Of a stretch of 64,000 nt of DNA, positions 50,865-64,000 are shown piece after piece. The stretch lies in NCBI GenBank assembly GCA_963070105.1, contig OY718808.1, positions 6,177,738-6,241,737 on the forward strand. Direction: 5' to 3'. Each line of letters opens with the position of its first letter. Positions within the stretch are counted from its first letter, which is position 1. The position numbers and the translations under genes were made by a program. The notes beneath the pieces were generated by a model. That model did not search any database. It saw only the letters and a program-made list of their open reading frames with translations, and was not told where the DNA came from. Origin of the DNA: Litomosoides sigmodontis. Its lineage: Eukaryota > Nematoda > Chromadorea > Rhabditida > Onchocercidae.

Positions 50865-53800
50865 TTATTCCATTCGAAAACCGTAAGCTTCGACAAACTG
50901 TATAGCGAAATCTTCATTTTCACCAGCTAACGGTTCATTTTGAAATGTTTCACATGCTTGCGTACGACCATTATTCAAATCTGCATCCAACCAGAGCCCA
51001 TAATGACCACCACTTGCACCAATGGATAGCGAATCCATGCTTGCTTTTACGAAGAATTGATTTACACCGCTCCATCGATAAGTGCGAAGAACCCTGTACG
51101 AACACAAAATTTTAATACAAAAAGAAATCCAAGATAGTCGTGCAAAAATTCTCAAGAATTTGCGATCTTATACTATCATTGTGAGAAAAAAAGCTGAATC
51201 TAATTTTTTGCCAACCAATATACTGCCCTCAATACAGACATTATTAAAAAATCAAGCAAATAATATAATTTCAGAAAAGCCGAAAATTACTTTTCGTTCA
51301 TTTCAAAGTCGTTCTCATATTTGTAAAGAAAGCATGAATCACCAGTCCCAAAAAAGTGTTCGCATGGGCGAACCGTAGTACTAACTACTGCACCGAAGAC
51401 ATTCGTCTCACAATCACGAATTATCAGCAGTACAGGTGACATTTCTTCGTCCCAATCTATCATTTTCCTAAAAAAAAAGGACAAAATGATGCCGGCTCTC
51501 TAAATATTCCCGAACACTCGCTCTGCATGCAATCTATTTTCGTCACCAAAACACTAAACGATGACAAATCACTGCTCAAATTTCTTGATTTAGGAAAAAT
51601 GGTCGTGATCATTAAACAATTTGGACCTTTTGCTTCAAAATATACATCCGAAATTTCTACAACCATTCAAAATCAGAGCAAGATATGAAGCGGACCTATA
51701 AAAAGTATGTAGTGAAAAACCATGCTTCTCAGAATTATAAATGTTGATCCATGGATAGCCTGAAGCACGAGCAGGAAGAACATCTACCATCTGCAAGCAA
51801 CTTATATTTTAGACTTATAAATCTTTCAACATAATTTGCCTTCAATTTCAAAAAATTAGGCACAATCTAAGCAAAAACAGATCTAACACTAACCTGCCTG
51901 ATCATAACCTCATCTAGGATTTGGGAAGAACTAGCACCGTCCGGAAGAGGCAGAACCACCTTGTCTAGCTGATCCAACGACATCCGCCGGCACATTTCCT
52001 TCACTGTCACAATCTCCCATTCCCGATTCAGACAACTGCCACCGAACACCCGGGCAGATGGAACCTCCTCACCTGAAATTTTCCATCGAAATTACTGAAG
52101 ACATATTAAATGTTACGAAATTACGCGTATATGGACGGTGAAATTCAAGAGTTTTCTTTCTACTTTTCTTTTCTGTTTAAGATAAAGATAGCAAGCAGTA
52201 GCAGATGCAATCTGAGAAAAACTTAAGATGACATGCCGATATATAAAATTATAAATGGATGCGTGTGCATGTGTTTTCAGCAGAATAACAACCAATAACA
52301 CTTTACAATACAGTTCCAAGTCATAATAGCAATCCGCAGTGTTTCATCTCAATAATTCCGCATTAATTCATCCATTCGTTGAAAAAGCATGTATTTACGA
52401 ATATCAAGCTTCATGGCACAATAAACAGTAGCAGAAGCCAGCGTAAGTGCATAAGTTCACAGATGAGGTCAGGAAAACATTATCTCGCTCAAGCAACACA
52501 ACAACATTCACACGAGGAATTTTTAGAAGCAGATATCTTTGCAGTATAATGTAAAAAAAGTGTTGCGAATGCAAAATAATTTACAGTAAAAAATCTACAA
52601 GCATATGTATCCCTTTTAATCCGTCAGTGATTGAAATAGATTGTAACTTGGAGCTAGTTGAGCTAATTCATTCTAAATCATACAGGAAAAACTCGAATCT
52701 ACAACCACTAATTTAGATATTGAAATATAGATGTAGTGCTGAAAATGTACCTTGCAAGCAATTTTTGTTATGAAACGGCCGAAAGAATAAAAGAAAACGA
52801 TATGGAATGATGAAGTCCAAGTCTTTCAAAAGGTAACGCAGAATCTTAATAAAAGTTGAAAGCATTCGATAAAATATAGGCTATATCGAAAAACCTTCTC
52901 CCAAATCGTTAAATGAATTCTTGGAGTTACCGCAATAATTACAGCAATATGGATCAAATAAAGAAGGGAAAATGAAATACAAGAGTTCTGAAGTCTTTGG
53001 TCAACATGAAAGTACCTAATATTTGAAAATCAAACTGAGTGAAAAAATAAAACACCACAGCTGTGGCACTGCCACTCCTGGTGGTAATCAATATCAATAT
53101 AAGAGATATGCAGAAATGTCTCGTGAAATTCATCAACCAATTTCATCGGCAGTTAAAAAAAACAACACTAATTTAAATTTCAACCACTACGTTCTACTAT
53201 TAAATTTGTACTTCAAAGTTCCATTTCGCATTGCTGATATATATAATAGTCTCCTGAGATGATTGTAAGCAATCCACAATTCTCAACTCCACATTTCGAA
53301 AAAAATACCACTGAATTGCTTACATTACTTTTTGCATCACGTGTTATCCCTTTTTATACGAAGAATAAGGATATCAGAGATAAAGATGTTCAATAAAAAA
53401 AGTAAAAATTCCCCCAGGTTAACCTATTTTTATATTACTTTGACTAAAAACAGAAAAAGGAAGCTTAACAAGCCTCATTCCCAGTTTTTTTTACATTCTA
53501 TTGAAAAGTTTCGTTATTCGTCACGTTAAAACCTTTGATGAACAGAAACATTCCAAGCAATTTACATTTAAAAATGAAACATGAAGGAAAGAAATGACTG
53601 ATTATTGCATTTTAGCATTCCTGACAAAACTTGCATTAGAAATGAACATTTTCTGTAATGCTATGAATTGCACGAAACTGAAAAAAGAACTTACTTTTCG
53701 AAGAACTCGATATGTATGCAGATGGTAGCGAAATAGCCCGTTTACTCATTTTTCGGAATGATTTTACTAACGAAAACTTTCGAGCCTCTTTCTGTTTGGA

Positions 53801-56800
53801 GGACTTCTTCCTGGAATGCAATCCTTCTATGTTCATGCGACTACCACCGCTCCTCCTTTCCTTTTCGAATACAGTTTTAATATTCTTGCAAGCAGAGCTG
53901 CCATCAAAAACCGCATTTCTGGCATCTTCTTCATCGAAACTAGCGCCAGAATCTAGGGAGCAACGAGGAATATGTGAATCTGTCTTAGCAGAGTGCTCGT
54001 TGATCAACCCACACGTCTTACTTTCATGTTTTGAGCTATCTTCTTCATCACACTGCTCCTCTGTTTTCATTTTTTCAACTTCAGAATCTTCCGAAACGAA
54101 ATCAACCCCTGACGAAACACTCGAAGTTGGTAACATGGCGAAGCCAATTTTTCTTTTCGACGAATCCTTTTGCGATGAAAGTTTTTGACAAGAAGAATTT
54201 TCCGAAACTATAAAAGGAAGTTTCTTGCATCTACATCCTGAAGTGCCAGGAAATTCAGGGGATGGTAAACGTTTCCTCCTGTTATCATCACTCTTCAAGG
54301 GAGGATTTTGCTTCAACACCTGATTTATATCAGCAGTACTAAAAATATTTATGATCGAAGAATTAAGATCCAATTCATGAAATTTAGTGTGCAAAATAGG
54401 TGGTGGAAAGAATCTTTCTTCTGCACAAGGCTTGTAACATAAGTGGGTTGACAGTGAATACTTGCTTGGCACACCATGACGACAAAGACGACATTTCTTT
54501 GAACCACTCATAGATTGATGATAAATATGTGGATGTGATCCTGTGATACCCATTTCTTCTCCTGCTTCTACTTGCAATTCTGAATCCAAGCCAAAAGACT
54601 TGAGTCCCTAGTTCTGTCGCTCTTGATCAAAAACTTTTTCGACAATCTTAAAAAAATCAGGTTATCGCGAGAAAATCACGAAGATCGCAAAACCAGTACG
54701 AGGCGTATTAGGGCCCAAATATGCCGTTGAAGCTTCTGTGATTTGCTTGTGAGAAAATTATTGTTTTAAAAATGGTGTATTCTGCAACATGAAAGTACTC
54801 ATCCGCTCTTCGACAATCAAACAACCAGTCGATTGACAAAAAAATCAAACATTCTGAAGTTGTTTCATGGCGCATTTGGGCGTAGAGAGTGCATATATTT
54901 GAATACACTCGTATTCTCTTCATCTAACGCTTTTTAATGGAACAAGACGAGCGCAGACACCATGTGTTTAGGCTTACTCTCCTAGCTCTGGTAAAATATT
55001 CTATTTAAACATCGGAGAGCTAAAGTCTTCACGAATTCTCATGCCTTAGACCAAAAACGTTACAACTCGTTTGTTTATATTCCTTGTAACACTCTAATGA
55101 GGCTAACTGTGGAGAATTGATTAATTTTAAACAAAGACAGCTGAATATAATTAATGAGAAATTTTTCAGTGCCGATAATTCTGAAAGTGTCCTCCATACG
55201 CACCTGGCAGGAATAAGATGAATACAACAAAAATAGAAGAATATATAAAATAGATGTAACGGAAGGAATAAAAAACCATTTTGTTCAGCAAAACAAAATT
55301 AAATCAAGTTTTTCCAAAGCATTTCTGCTTTATGCATGTGAATGAATCTGCATGCTCGCGTACTCCAATTGAAACTACTGGGATAAGATGAAATTTGTAT
55401 TAATCCATAGGACCTTACAAAACCCTACCCCAAAACGAGAAACTCCAAACGTTTTTTTAATTTTAATTTTCTCATTTTCACATAATACTGAGTCCTGTAA
55501 CAGAATACAAAAAAATATGAGCTCTTGTAAAGCTTAGAAACGAAAGCTCCAGGTAAGAATGAACTATCTTTTATTGGTAAACCTAGAGACATAATATAAT
55601 TAATTGTTGTCCTCTATCAAAATCCCATTCGACTTGATTCAAGAAAACTTGATCCTACTCTTCAAGTCTTTTTCTATAACTTTACACAATAGTTGTAATT
55701 TCAAAAATCACAGTTCGAGAAAAGAATAATTAAGTGTGGAAATGCACCTTAAAATCTATACATTTCTTTTTTAATTCTACATAATGCGGTTGTGAACTGC
55801 GAAATTTTTCTAATCCAAATCCAAATCTACAAAGATGGAAGTATTTTGTTAGATATGTTTTAAATACATGTTTTAACATTTGATTAAAACTACAGTTTAT
55901 CGAAGGATTCCATGACACCGAAATAACTCTAATGCCTATACTGTAGTGAAATTTTACAAACAAACAACCAAAAACAAGCTCTTATGCAAATAGTTGGTTG
56001 CACAACCTGCAAATATTTCATAAACATGCATTTATTTGCATTGGCAGTAACTGCAAACTAAGAGCCCAAAGAGCTGCCAAACAATACATAATACTTTTCT
56101 TTTGCTGTCCCAAACTTACTGTATCAATCCGAAAATATTGAAAATGTATAACAGCCACATGGCCTAGAAAATAGGAAATTACATTTTTCAGAAAACTTAG
56201 AGAACGTTGACGATTTCTCTAGGAGCCAAAACAAAAGTGCTGCATATATAATATGCCCATTTGCTGAAGAAAAAGGCACAGAAATGAATGAATAAATGCA
56301 ACGAAAAGACAAACTGCATGGGATACTTAAGGAAAAGTCAAGAAGTCACCACAACTGCGTGGCTTGAATGTTAATGAAAGTAAAGGTTTTTCTCTTCGCA
56401 GTGTGGAAGAAACAAACTAATAAACCATTAAATAATAGATTTCTTTAACATACAAAGTTTTATAAACCCAATATTCTACCCTTTTTTTCTGAATAATATC
56501 AGTAAATTACAAAAGAAAAATTTGAAGTAACAGTCTCCAACAAAATTCAATAGCAAGATGAAGTCTGAACTTAAATTTTCCATATTCCTTGGCCAAATAA
56601 AGCTCATTGAAAAGTAATTACACCTCCTGCTTCCTCCTTCCACCAGCAAAAAAATAAAAACTGAAAAATTTCATGAATTTCTCAGAGGGGAGGTGGTATC
56701 AACAATAATTTAAAACAGAAAAGAGTTAAACAAAGCTGTAATGCATTTGCAATAATGAAAGTCGCTTTTGCGTTACACGGGAACATCACGTGAAATCAAG

Positions 56801-59800
56801 GAAATATCGTCATTTTGACCCATAATGACTAAGAACGAAAACTGTCATTTTTCACTGTTGACACACCACCAAATCATTTTTGCACACCACAAAAGCAGGT
56901 AGGTATTAATAAAAAAAATTAGCCTACAGTTAAATTAAACAGGCTATTAAACTGTTAACTAAAGAATACCAGTTGAAAAATAAGAAAAAGTGTTACGGCA
57001 CACGGCATAAAAGTTCAGCAGCTGCGACCTTTAACACATTCTAAATTTCAAAAGAACGAATCAAAATAATCAAAGTTAATGCAGTGGAAAAGTATTGAAT
57101 TGAATCGATTGAAAGTGGAGAGAATGATCAGACATGACGGGTTTGAAATAAAGTCCTTTGGAAATGCCACATGTTAGTGTCGATTAAATACACTACTTGT
57201 ACTAGTTTCATAACAACAAAAATAAACCATATTGAAAGAATATAGAAAGAACAACTGAACTCTATTGAAGCACGAACTGCTGCTTTCTAAGACTACTGTT
57301 AAAATTTTCACGCAGCTACGCTTTTAATGTACAGTCATAACCAAGCACTGCCATGAACACACCAAAATTAATACAAATAGTACATTAGCGTATTGGAAAA
57401 ATATCGACTAATATATCAAATGCTTTTTACATCTAACAAACTGTGTTAGCATTTACTACCCATTACTCATTTCTGATATCTGCACGAATTTCGTAATTAA
57501 AATGCACCTAGCTATTGATAAATTCTTTTAGTATTATAAAAATGCCAAAATTACTTCAGTGAAGCGGGAACACGTCAATTGAATAACTGATAGAAAGAAG
57601 AAAGCAAAAATTCTTTCGCAAAAATACGATAGGTAATTGCTGCGACAAGAACGAACTATAAAAAACATTAAAAAATTAGAGAAAAACTTTGCAAATTACA
57701 TTTGGTCCCTTTCTTCTTCTCTTCCGCACTAACTGAGATATTGCAAACAAATATAAGCAGTTATGATGAAAGTGTGGGTTATCAAACTCAGTTCTTTTAA
57801 TATTAAAGTAAGCTTGGATAAAGCAATTTGAACAGAAACGCTCTACACTTTCAATATCAACAATTCGATAAATCGAGGTTAGGACGAAGCAGAGATTTCC
57901 TGATAGACTTTACTGGGATGGGTGGGTTACGAAATGTGACTTTTAGTCTACATAAACATGAGATAGTATGAAGCATAAATACTATGAGGGTTATTATCAG
58001 ACAGCACGAAATATTCCACCAAAGATCGGTACACAATCATGTCATTCTGTTGAATTAAACGAGGATTAGTTATAACATAATTGACGAAATAAACACGAAA
58101 GGATTCATATAGCGATTTATGATCCATACTTTTTATAATGTATTTAACAATAAGCCAACCTCGATTTTTAGAAATTATATTCAGGAAAAGCTTCATTCTT
58201 CCATTTTCACAATTAATTCTATTGCATTTACTATCAGTAATAAAAGCTCTTGTTCATAAATTAGCAATCCAGTAATATGGAAGCAGCGTGCCCTGAGAGC
58301 ATTTTACCAGATTTATGGACAGTTAAATTACTTCTTATTGATCGGAAATAGATGCGAACTGGAACAGGAAATAACAAAAGGATTTCGAAAGTAAAAACCA
58401 ACTATCACTTCGTCATTCAGAAATGTAAAGTGGCATGTCTGAAAAGATTAAAAAATGAAGTAACATTTTATGGAGGCCGGTAATTCCCTATGAAAGCACA
58501 TTCCAAAAGTGCAAGGAAATTTCAAAAATGCAACACTGATATTGGTGAACATTTGTGGAAATCAGAAAATAGATGACTGGTTTTCAATCACTTGCAAGAT
58601 TTGAGGAAGTGTACCTCAGTCAAAAAATAATGTTTGACCATTAACATATGAAAAGATCACCCTCTTAATGACTTCTTCGGCAAATACTTCCAGTCATCAT
58701 TTATTTACCAGACTTCTAAATCTTTCTGTAAGCAACACTAACGACAATGGAAAATCAGTGCGGTTTCTAAGAAGCAGGAAAGAACTGTTGCAGCAGACTG
58801 TTTGCCTCAAAACTTTCGAAATGCGAAGCCTATATCACTTAACAAATGCCACTCTCTCCAAAAATCCAGCGAGCATTTACTAGGCAAACAGTGACAGGGA
58901 ATGTAAAAGGTAGTAAAATAAACACTAAAGAGATGGAAAGAAATAATGGATGTAGCCTAAGAAGCCGATTTAAAAAACAACCAATTCAAGCAATATGAAA
59001 GATGGAAAAAAAAACCATACCATTGCAGAAAAGTAAAGAATTTCACAGTTTTATCTATCTTACGTGCTCTCGTGTTATGATCCGTACTATTTAACCTCCA
59101 TATTATAATTCATAAAAAAGCAACCGACTGAAAGAGTACAACCTTCAGAACCAAAAACATTGTTATTGGAAACTATAGATAAGAAGCATTGCATCCCATT
59201 AGGCCTGTGACTAAACTGACTTTCAATTTCCTGAAATAACCTTTGGAAATTTTTAAAGGGGGAAAATGCTCGAAACACCAAAAATCACATGATAAAATAA
59301 TTGATACATATGAAACTATGACAAAGAGCCCATGAATGGAAGAATCGAACAGCGGCGATTTGCTCAACCTGTTTTATTCCATACGTTGATAATAACAATA
59401 ATTGCAGAAATGAGTAGTTTATAATCCACGTCATCACATGTTAAGTTTCAATAACATGTTAAGTCTCAATAACATGCAACGGGAAATACTCAATGCGATA
59501 TTGGGAATACCATTTGAAATCAGTTGTACGCTTTCAATTCCATTGTTTCTGACTTTTTGAACTTGAAGAGAAGTAAGCTAAATTTTTTTCCAGAGCCCTA
59601 AATAAAACCAAAAATCCCTGAAAATCAAACAATAGAAAATATTTTTTTTTTCTTAGTTCAAATATTTAGCACATTATTCATCTGGAATGAATGCAAAATT
59701 AGTTTGCAGCTAATAGAAATCTGTTCACCCACATTTGCAATTAACTATTACTAATATCATAAAGTAACCGATTCCTAAAATCACACCATTACTAAAGCTT

Positions 59801-62800
59801 TTTTTGAAGCTGTTTTCCATGTTCGAATTTAAAATGGGATAGTTATTGTAAATAAAAGTGAATAAAGTGTGACACTATATCGTCGGAAACGGAAAATATT
59901 GTATTTAATTTGCCTGACATGCTAATATATGAAACAAGGGGTCCATAGAAAACAATTATATTTAGTATATGCTCACCAAAATAACTAAGAAAAATGACCG
60001 CTAACAGCGAACGGTTTGATTGCCTTAAATTTGCTTTGGTTTGATTGTTTTGAAGTATTTTTACGAAGCCTAATTTTTTAACAACATTTTATAGCTGTAA
60101 AATGTGCAAAAGAAGTATTTATACATAAATTTGACTGAAGATGTCCAGTGCTACCAACTAAAAATTTCAGAAATCATCTGGAGGTTCAGAAAACAGACAC
60201 GGAAAAGTAAACAGAGGTCCATGATGAAAGAGGGGAAAAAAAGACCCTTAAATGTTTGAACAAAATAAAACGCAAAGTTCTGATGGGAATAATGTTGAGG
60301 CACTAATTCTGTGAGAAACAGGGCGGAAGGAATAATGCAAATCATCATTTTATACATGGGCCCGATACTAGACCGTAGTGGACATATTTTTGCGACTATT
60401 CTGCTTTTTCTCATCGATTGCTGATGGGAAGTGCGTGAAGGAATAAATCATTTTCTCATTGCAATAAAAAACAAAAAAATGTTAAATCAGACACAATTAG
60501 ATCCATGTTGTATATCAAAGAAACTTGCAGACAGACATCTGCTACGGATAGTCACTTTACTCACAACATTGCAGGGATTGCGAAACTGATGCAATTGTGA
60601 TTCATCTCTTCTCCTTCCAATTACGACCGATACTTTCAGCCATAGCTGCACAGTCCACAAAGTTTAGGGAGCAAATCATAGGCACTAATAAACAACTGCG
60701 GAGTATGTCACAACAATAAATACAGCACGCTTTTTAGAAGAAAAAATTATAGCCATAAAACGTCGAGAGTAATAAACTCAGTGCATTCATGCAGAATTAG
60801 AAAAGAAATCCACTAAAATTATAATTGAAGAGATAACAAATGAACAAGGAACTATCTCACTTTCTATCGCGCACTAGAAAGCTGTATCCAAATTAAGAAC
60901 GCAATTTCTTTCTGCGCATGACGTAATATTACACTAGAAATATCAGAAACACGCGCTCGAGAACATGAAACTAGTCTTCTTTTGTCTTTCTTTTGCACTA
61001 TTTTCATCTTTCATGGACTGTGACCATCTCATTTGTACTGTGGAATAACAATATCATTACCACTGACCTACTTTCATATCGCAATTTCCCACTATAATTT
61101 TTCGACGCTCCCAAAATTCAATTTATGGATACACATAACTTGAAATAGTACGTATATGCTCAGTAAAATGAATTAAAATCAATGCTGAGCAATTTAAATT
61201 TAAAGATTTCTTGTATTAAAACAATCAGCCAAATAAGTCGCATTTTCCCCAAAAATAATTTTTCAAGGACAAAGAATGAGCATTTTCAGTTCTTCCGCAA
61301 ATTCCTATCCACTAAAAAATTTTATTGCTAATGGGAGTTACCTAATAAAAATAGCGACAGCACTGCAGTATATAACGATTCTGAAATCAATTATTCCAGA
61401 CAGTAGAACAGTAACAAACCTGCAAATTTTTTGCTAGCTTCAGAATCCAAGACCACAAATCCACAGTCTTCAAGCAGCTCGCACACTCTCTGATTATCAA
61501 TTGCTTCATTCGGATGCTTCTGCTGCACATTCTGTAGAGAATAAAAAACGATGAAAATCAAAGCGAATCATTAACCTCAAAGAAAGCGCGTATCTTGGAA
61601 ACGATCGATACTTTCTTTTAGTTCAATTACATCCTCAAATCTCTCACTGCAACTTCCTCAAATTCGTGATTTTTTTTAAATTTTACAAATAGAAAATAGT
61701 TTCAACGGACATTGCTTAGCTGAACATGACGATAAGTAAAAATCAAAAACTTACAGACTCATATTTCTCAGGATTCCACTGCAACAAGAAGTTATGAATG
61801 GCACCAACTTTATGCTTTGGTATAACAAACCAGAATTCTCGCCTTAGGCTATCTTCAGTGTTTACTGACGATGAACGCACAGTATCAACTGCAGCAAATC
61901 GTTTTTAAAATTAGAAATCTTTAATCAAAATTGAAATTGAATTAGCAAATATGATTTTTCTTATTTGACAAGCTGCCAGCTAGCATCGAAAGTGGAAGAA
62001 TTTAGGCAAAAAAAAAGATGCAATATTAATACATAACGTTTCAACTAATTTATGGAAAATGGAAGGCTGAAACAGCATTTAAATTTCAGTGCACCTTCAT
62101 AGTCATAATCTACAAACAAATCCTCCAATTTACCTTTGCAACACCTTTTTTTCTTGCTCAGACGAACGGCCATGTAATATAGTGAGTCCTGCACGGTATT
62201 TTTTTCAGCTGCTGAAAATGCTTGTGTAGAAACAAGTTCGTGTGTCGGTTTAAACAAATTCACCATCTCGTCCATTGATTTGGCAGAAAAGAAACTGCAA
62301 AAAATGGAAAAAATAAAGTAATATAAAGTTTAGGAATATAAACAAATAAAGCGAAATATCTCATTACAAATTCAATATTGACTAAATTCCTCTATCAAAA
62401 ACAATGAATAATGATGACTGTCATTAAAATGATGCTATTTCTTGTTACCAATTTCGATAAAGAAGATAAATTCCGCATAATACACGTGAAACTTTAAATA
62501 ATTTAATAAACAACAGAATCAATAAAGTGATTTTTTGAATACTATGAGCAATGAATAAGAGACAAAGAAAAGAGAAACTGAGAGCATAGTACAATTTACA
62601 TAGGGAAGAAATCCATGTCGTCAATGGAAAAGTTATTCTTCCCAAAAAAAAAATTCACTAATCAGAATACTATTCTTTTTAAGCTGATGACAGTCAACGG
62701 CTCTAAATTTATTAACAAATAAACAAAAGAGTACTTACTGTTTGTTTTTCACAGCTTCTTCTCGCAACTTTTGAGCCCTTTCTTTTAACGACAATAGCGT

Positions 62801-63554
62801 AGCCAAATTCTGTTCTTTTTGTGTCTTTGGAACAAATTTGTCCTGATTTAAAAAAGATATCCAGTCACTCTCATGTAGAATATAAGTGTTCGAACTCAAA
62901 GCCATCACCAATCGTGTGTTATGCAAGAATTATGCGGAACATATAAAGATCAATCCAGTGAATGTAAACTACCAATCGACAGTCAATTAATATCGAAAAA
63001 AAATTTCAAATGGAAGCAGTACGCCAGACTTACTCTGAATTTAATTCGAACTGAAACTAAATAATTGAGGATTTGCGAAATTAAAACAAAAACCGCATCA
63101 CGGTGTTAACAAACTCTTCATGTTTCTTACACCACTTCAAAATTATAATTTAACTAGAACAACAGTGTCAGTTTCTTTTCAGTAATTTTTTTTAAAGCAT
63201 TCTCATATGCGCTGTTGACAAAGCGTATAAAAAATAAACAGCTAGCTGCACCACAAACCACATTACTTCGTACCAAAAATACTCCAGCTGCGAACGAAAC
63301 TAATATGTCACTGAATTAATAGTGGTATTAAAAGCGAACATTTTTCATGTGCACTAAAATTCGTGTCAAATAAATCGAAGCAAATTAAAATATGCTAACT
63401 TGAGAAAATGTTGCTTCAGCATGTTGTGATGAAGATAACAAACTGCTACTCATATTTGCGATACCATGCGGCATAGCAGCTACTGCACCAACGGCAGTTT
63501 TTGCATGGCTTGCTGCTACCTTAACACTTGTTTGGATACCAGTTTGTAACGTAC
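50865..63554 (-). CDS. OXR1: OXR1/NCOA7-type TLDc protein, 3' part
   Basis: Partial gene; its 5' end lies beyond the right edge. Exons: 63554-63400, 62842-62739, 62294-62095, 61888-61755, 61531-61420, 54579-53695 (optional), 52072-51894, 51790-51696, 51467-51291, 51093-50865. They are phase-consistent and give 755 residues here. Before the long intron, EFWFVIPKHKVGAIHNFLLQW and CGFVVLDSE match the conserved pre-TLDc region of OXR1/NCOA7. The last four exons are a complete TLDc domain: ASGYPWINIYNSEKHGFSL, FGTGDSCFLYKYEN, SIGASGGHYGLWLDADLNNG, and the C-terminal IQFVEAYGFRME. TLDc proteins protect against oxidative stress and bind the V-ATPase; LysM and GRAM parts expected upstream are not in view. 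Caenorhabditis LMD-3 is the likely orthologue. Confidence 0.92.
52073..53694 (-). other. TLDc-gene intron downstream of the cassette exon
   Basis: 1.6 kb of AT-rich intron between exons 54579-53695 and 52072-51894. Small ORFs at 52954-53136 (minus) and 53023-53262 (plus) have no splice or coding support. No repeats noticed. Confidence 0.5.
53695..54579 (-). CDS. OXR1: Cassette exon of the TLDc gene
   Basis: 885-base open exon (exactly 295 codons), bounded by GATTCAG/AA and AAAA/GTAAGT. Both ends are phase 1, and flanking exons 61531-61420 and 52072-51894 also meet in phase 1, so it can be skipped or included without frame change. It encodes a Ser/Lys/Glu-rich, probably disordered insert. At 54425-54493 it carries a cluster C-x2-C-x12-H-x-C-x3-C that could bind zinc, and it has a Lys/Arg-rich end. 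It could also be the first exon of a short isoform, because ATGs occur early in the frame. Confidence 0.75.
54580..61419 (-). other. Large TLDc-gene intron (6.8 kb)
   Basis: AT-rich throughout. I found no exon with good splice sites and coding character. Several 60-90 codon frames exist (57948-58196, 60151-60414, 59087-59367), but they look like chance ORFs. An internal promoter for short TLDc isoforms, as known in mammalian OXR1/NCOA7, could lie here or in the next intron; nothing in the sequence shows it directly. Confidence 0.45.
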
Positions 63555-64000
63555 CTGCAAAACATCGTTATCTTATAAGTAGTTTCATACATAAGATTAT
63601 TTGGAAATGAGATCCAGCTTCAAAAAACAATACATTGAAAACGCATTCTAGTTTCGAAGCGCATCAGTGTACTGAAATGTTTCACTTGTCGGATTAAACG
63701 AATATGTAGACGTCTTCACAAAATTACTAATAATATCGGAAAGAAATAACATCAGTCATAACGTCAGTCATGTAAGTAATATGCATTCAGTAAAGGACAG
63801 GATGTAAAAAAACACTATTTAAGGAAAAAAGATATTGCTCAATAACGACTTTTCGAATCATTGGCATATTCAATTTCAAGAAGCTATCCGTCGGTATATT
63901 TATAGAATATCAACTCATTTATGTAACAATTGAAGCAATTTATTGTGCAGCAATTTACAGTAAAACACCAAATATTTGCAGGAGTGATTTAAGATAGGAA
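63555..64000 (-). other. Right-edge intron of the TLDc gene
   Basis: Upstream (on the minus strand) of exon 63554-63400, whose TTTTGCAG acceptor needs a phase-1 upstream exon outside the window. No coding sequence recognised here. Confidence 0.5.

Noticed and set aside
57948..58196. 82-codon minus-strand ORF in the large TLDc intron
   Set aside because: AT-rich codons, no good acceptor or donor, no recognisable motif; such lengths are expected by chance.

Overview
The window is spliced eukaryotic DNA and most resembles a nematode. It is AT-rich, has many short introns ending in TTTCAG-type acceptors, contains CA/GT/TA/GA microsatellites, and several genes have a splice acceptor within about 0-110 bases of the start codon, as expected for spliced-leader trans-splicing. 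A parasitic clade III worm is my guess from general appearance; the sequence does not prove it. All gene models below were assembled by hand from reading frame, splice phase and remembered family features. Every model that reaches both ends closes in frame.

Left part (1-12 kb): four poorly known genes. An unidentified minus-strand gene (236-1682) lies head to head with a small plus-strand gene (1705-3821). A secreted, possibly CUB-like protein is on the minus strand (6927-8483). A coiled-coil-like protein is on the minus strand (10173-11751). A GC-richer island at 9190-9660 is unexplained.

Middle left (12.3-33 kb): conserved housekeeping genes. These are a SAYSD1 orthologue (12338-13069), a complete 44-exon HEATR5-family gene (13955-28515, about 2119 residues) and, convergent to it, an 11-exon CNOT10 orthologue (29444-32929). 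They act in ER/translocon quality control, AP-1-linked endosomal traffic and the CCR4-NOT deadenylase respectively; nothing suggests one shared pathway.

Middle right (33.6-42.6 kb): two complete CYP4-clan cytochrome P450 genes in tandem on the minus strand, each 11 exons and 509 residues. Long near-identical tracts are interrupted by a clearly diverged block, which looks like gene conversion. A pre-miRNA-like hairpin and a separate inverted repeat lie between them.

Right part (44-64 kb): a plus-strand F-box gene of about 967 residues whose huge first exon encodes an array of 11-residue K/Q/E-rich repeats followed by Pro-rich repeats. The minus-strand 3' half of an OXR1/NCOA7-type TLDc gene runs off the right edge and includes a phase-symmetric 885-base cassette exon. 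The most unusual items are the repeat-built F-box protein, the mosaic P450 pair, the OXR1 cassette exon, the hairpin, and two GC-AG introns supported by phase and, in one case, homology.
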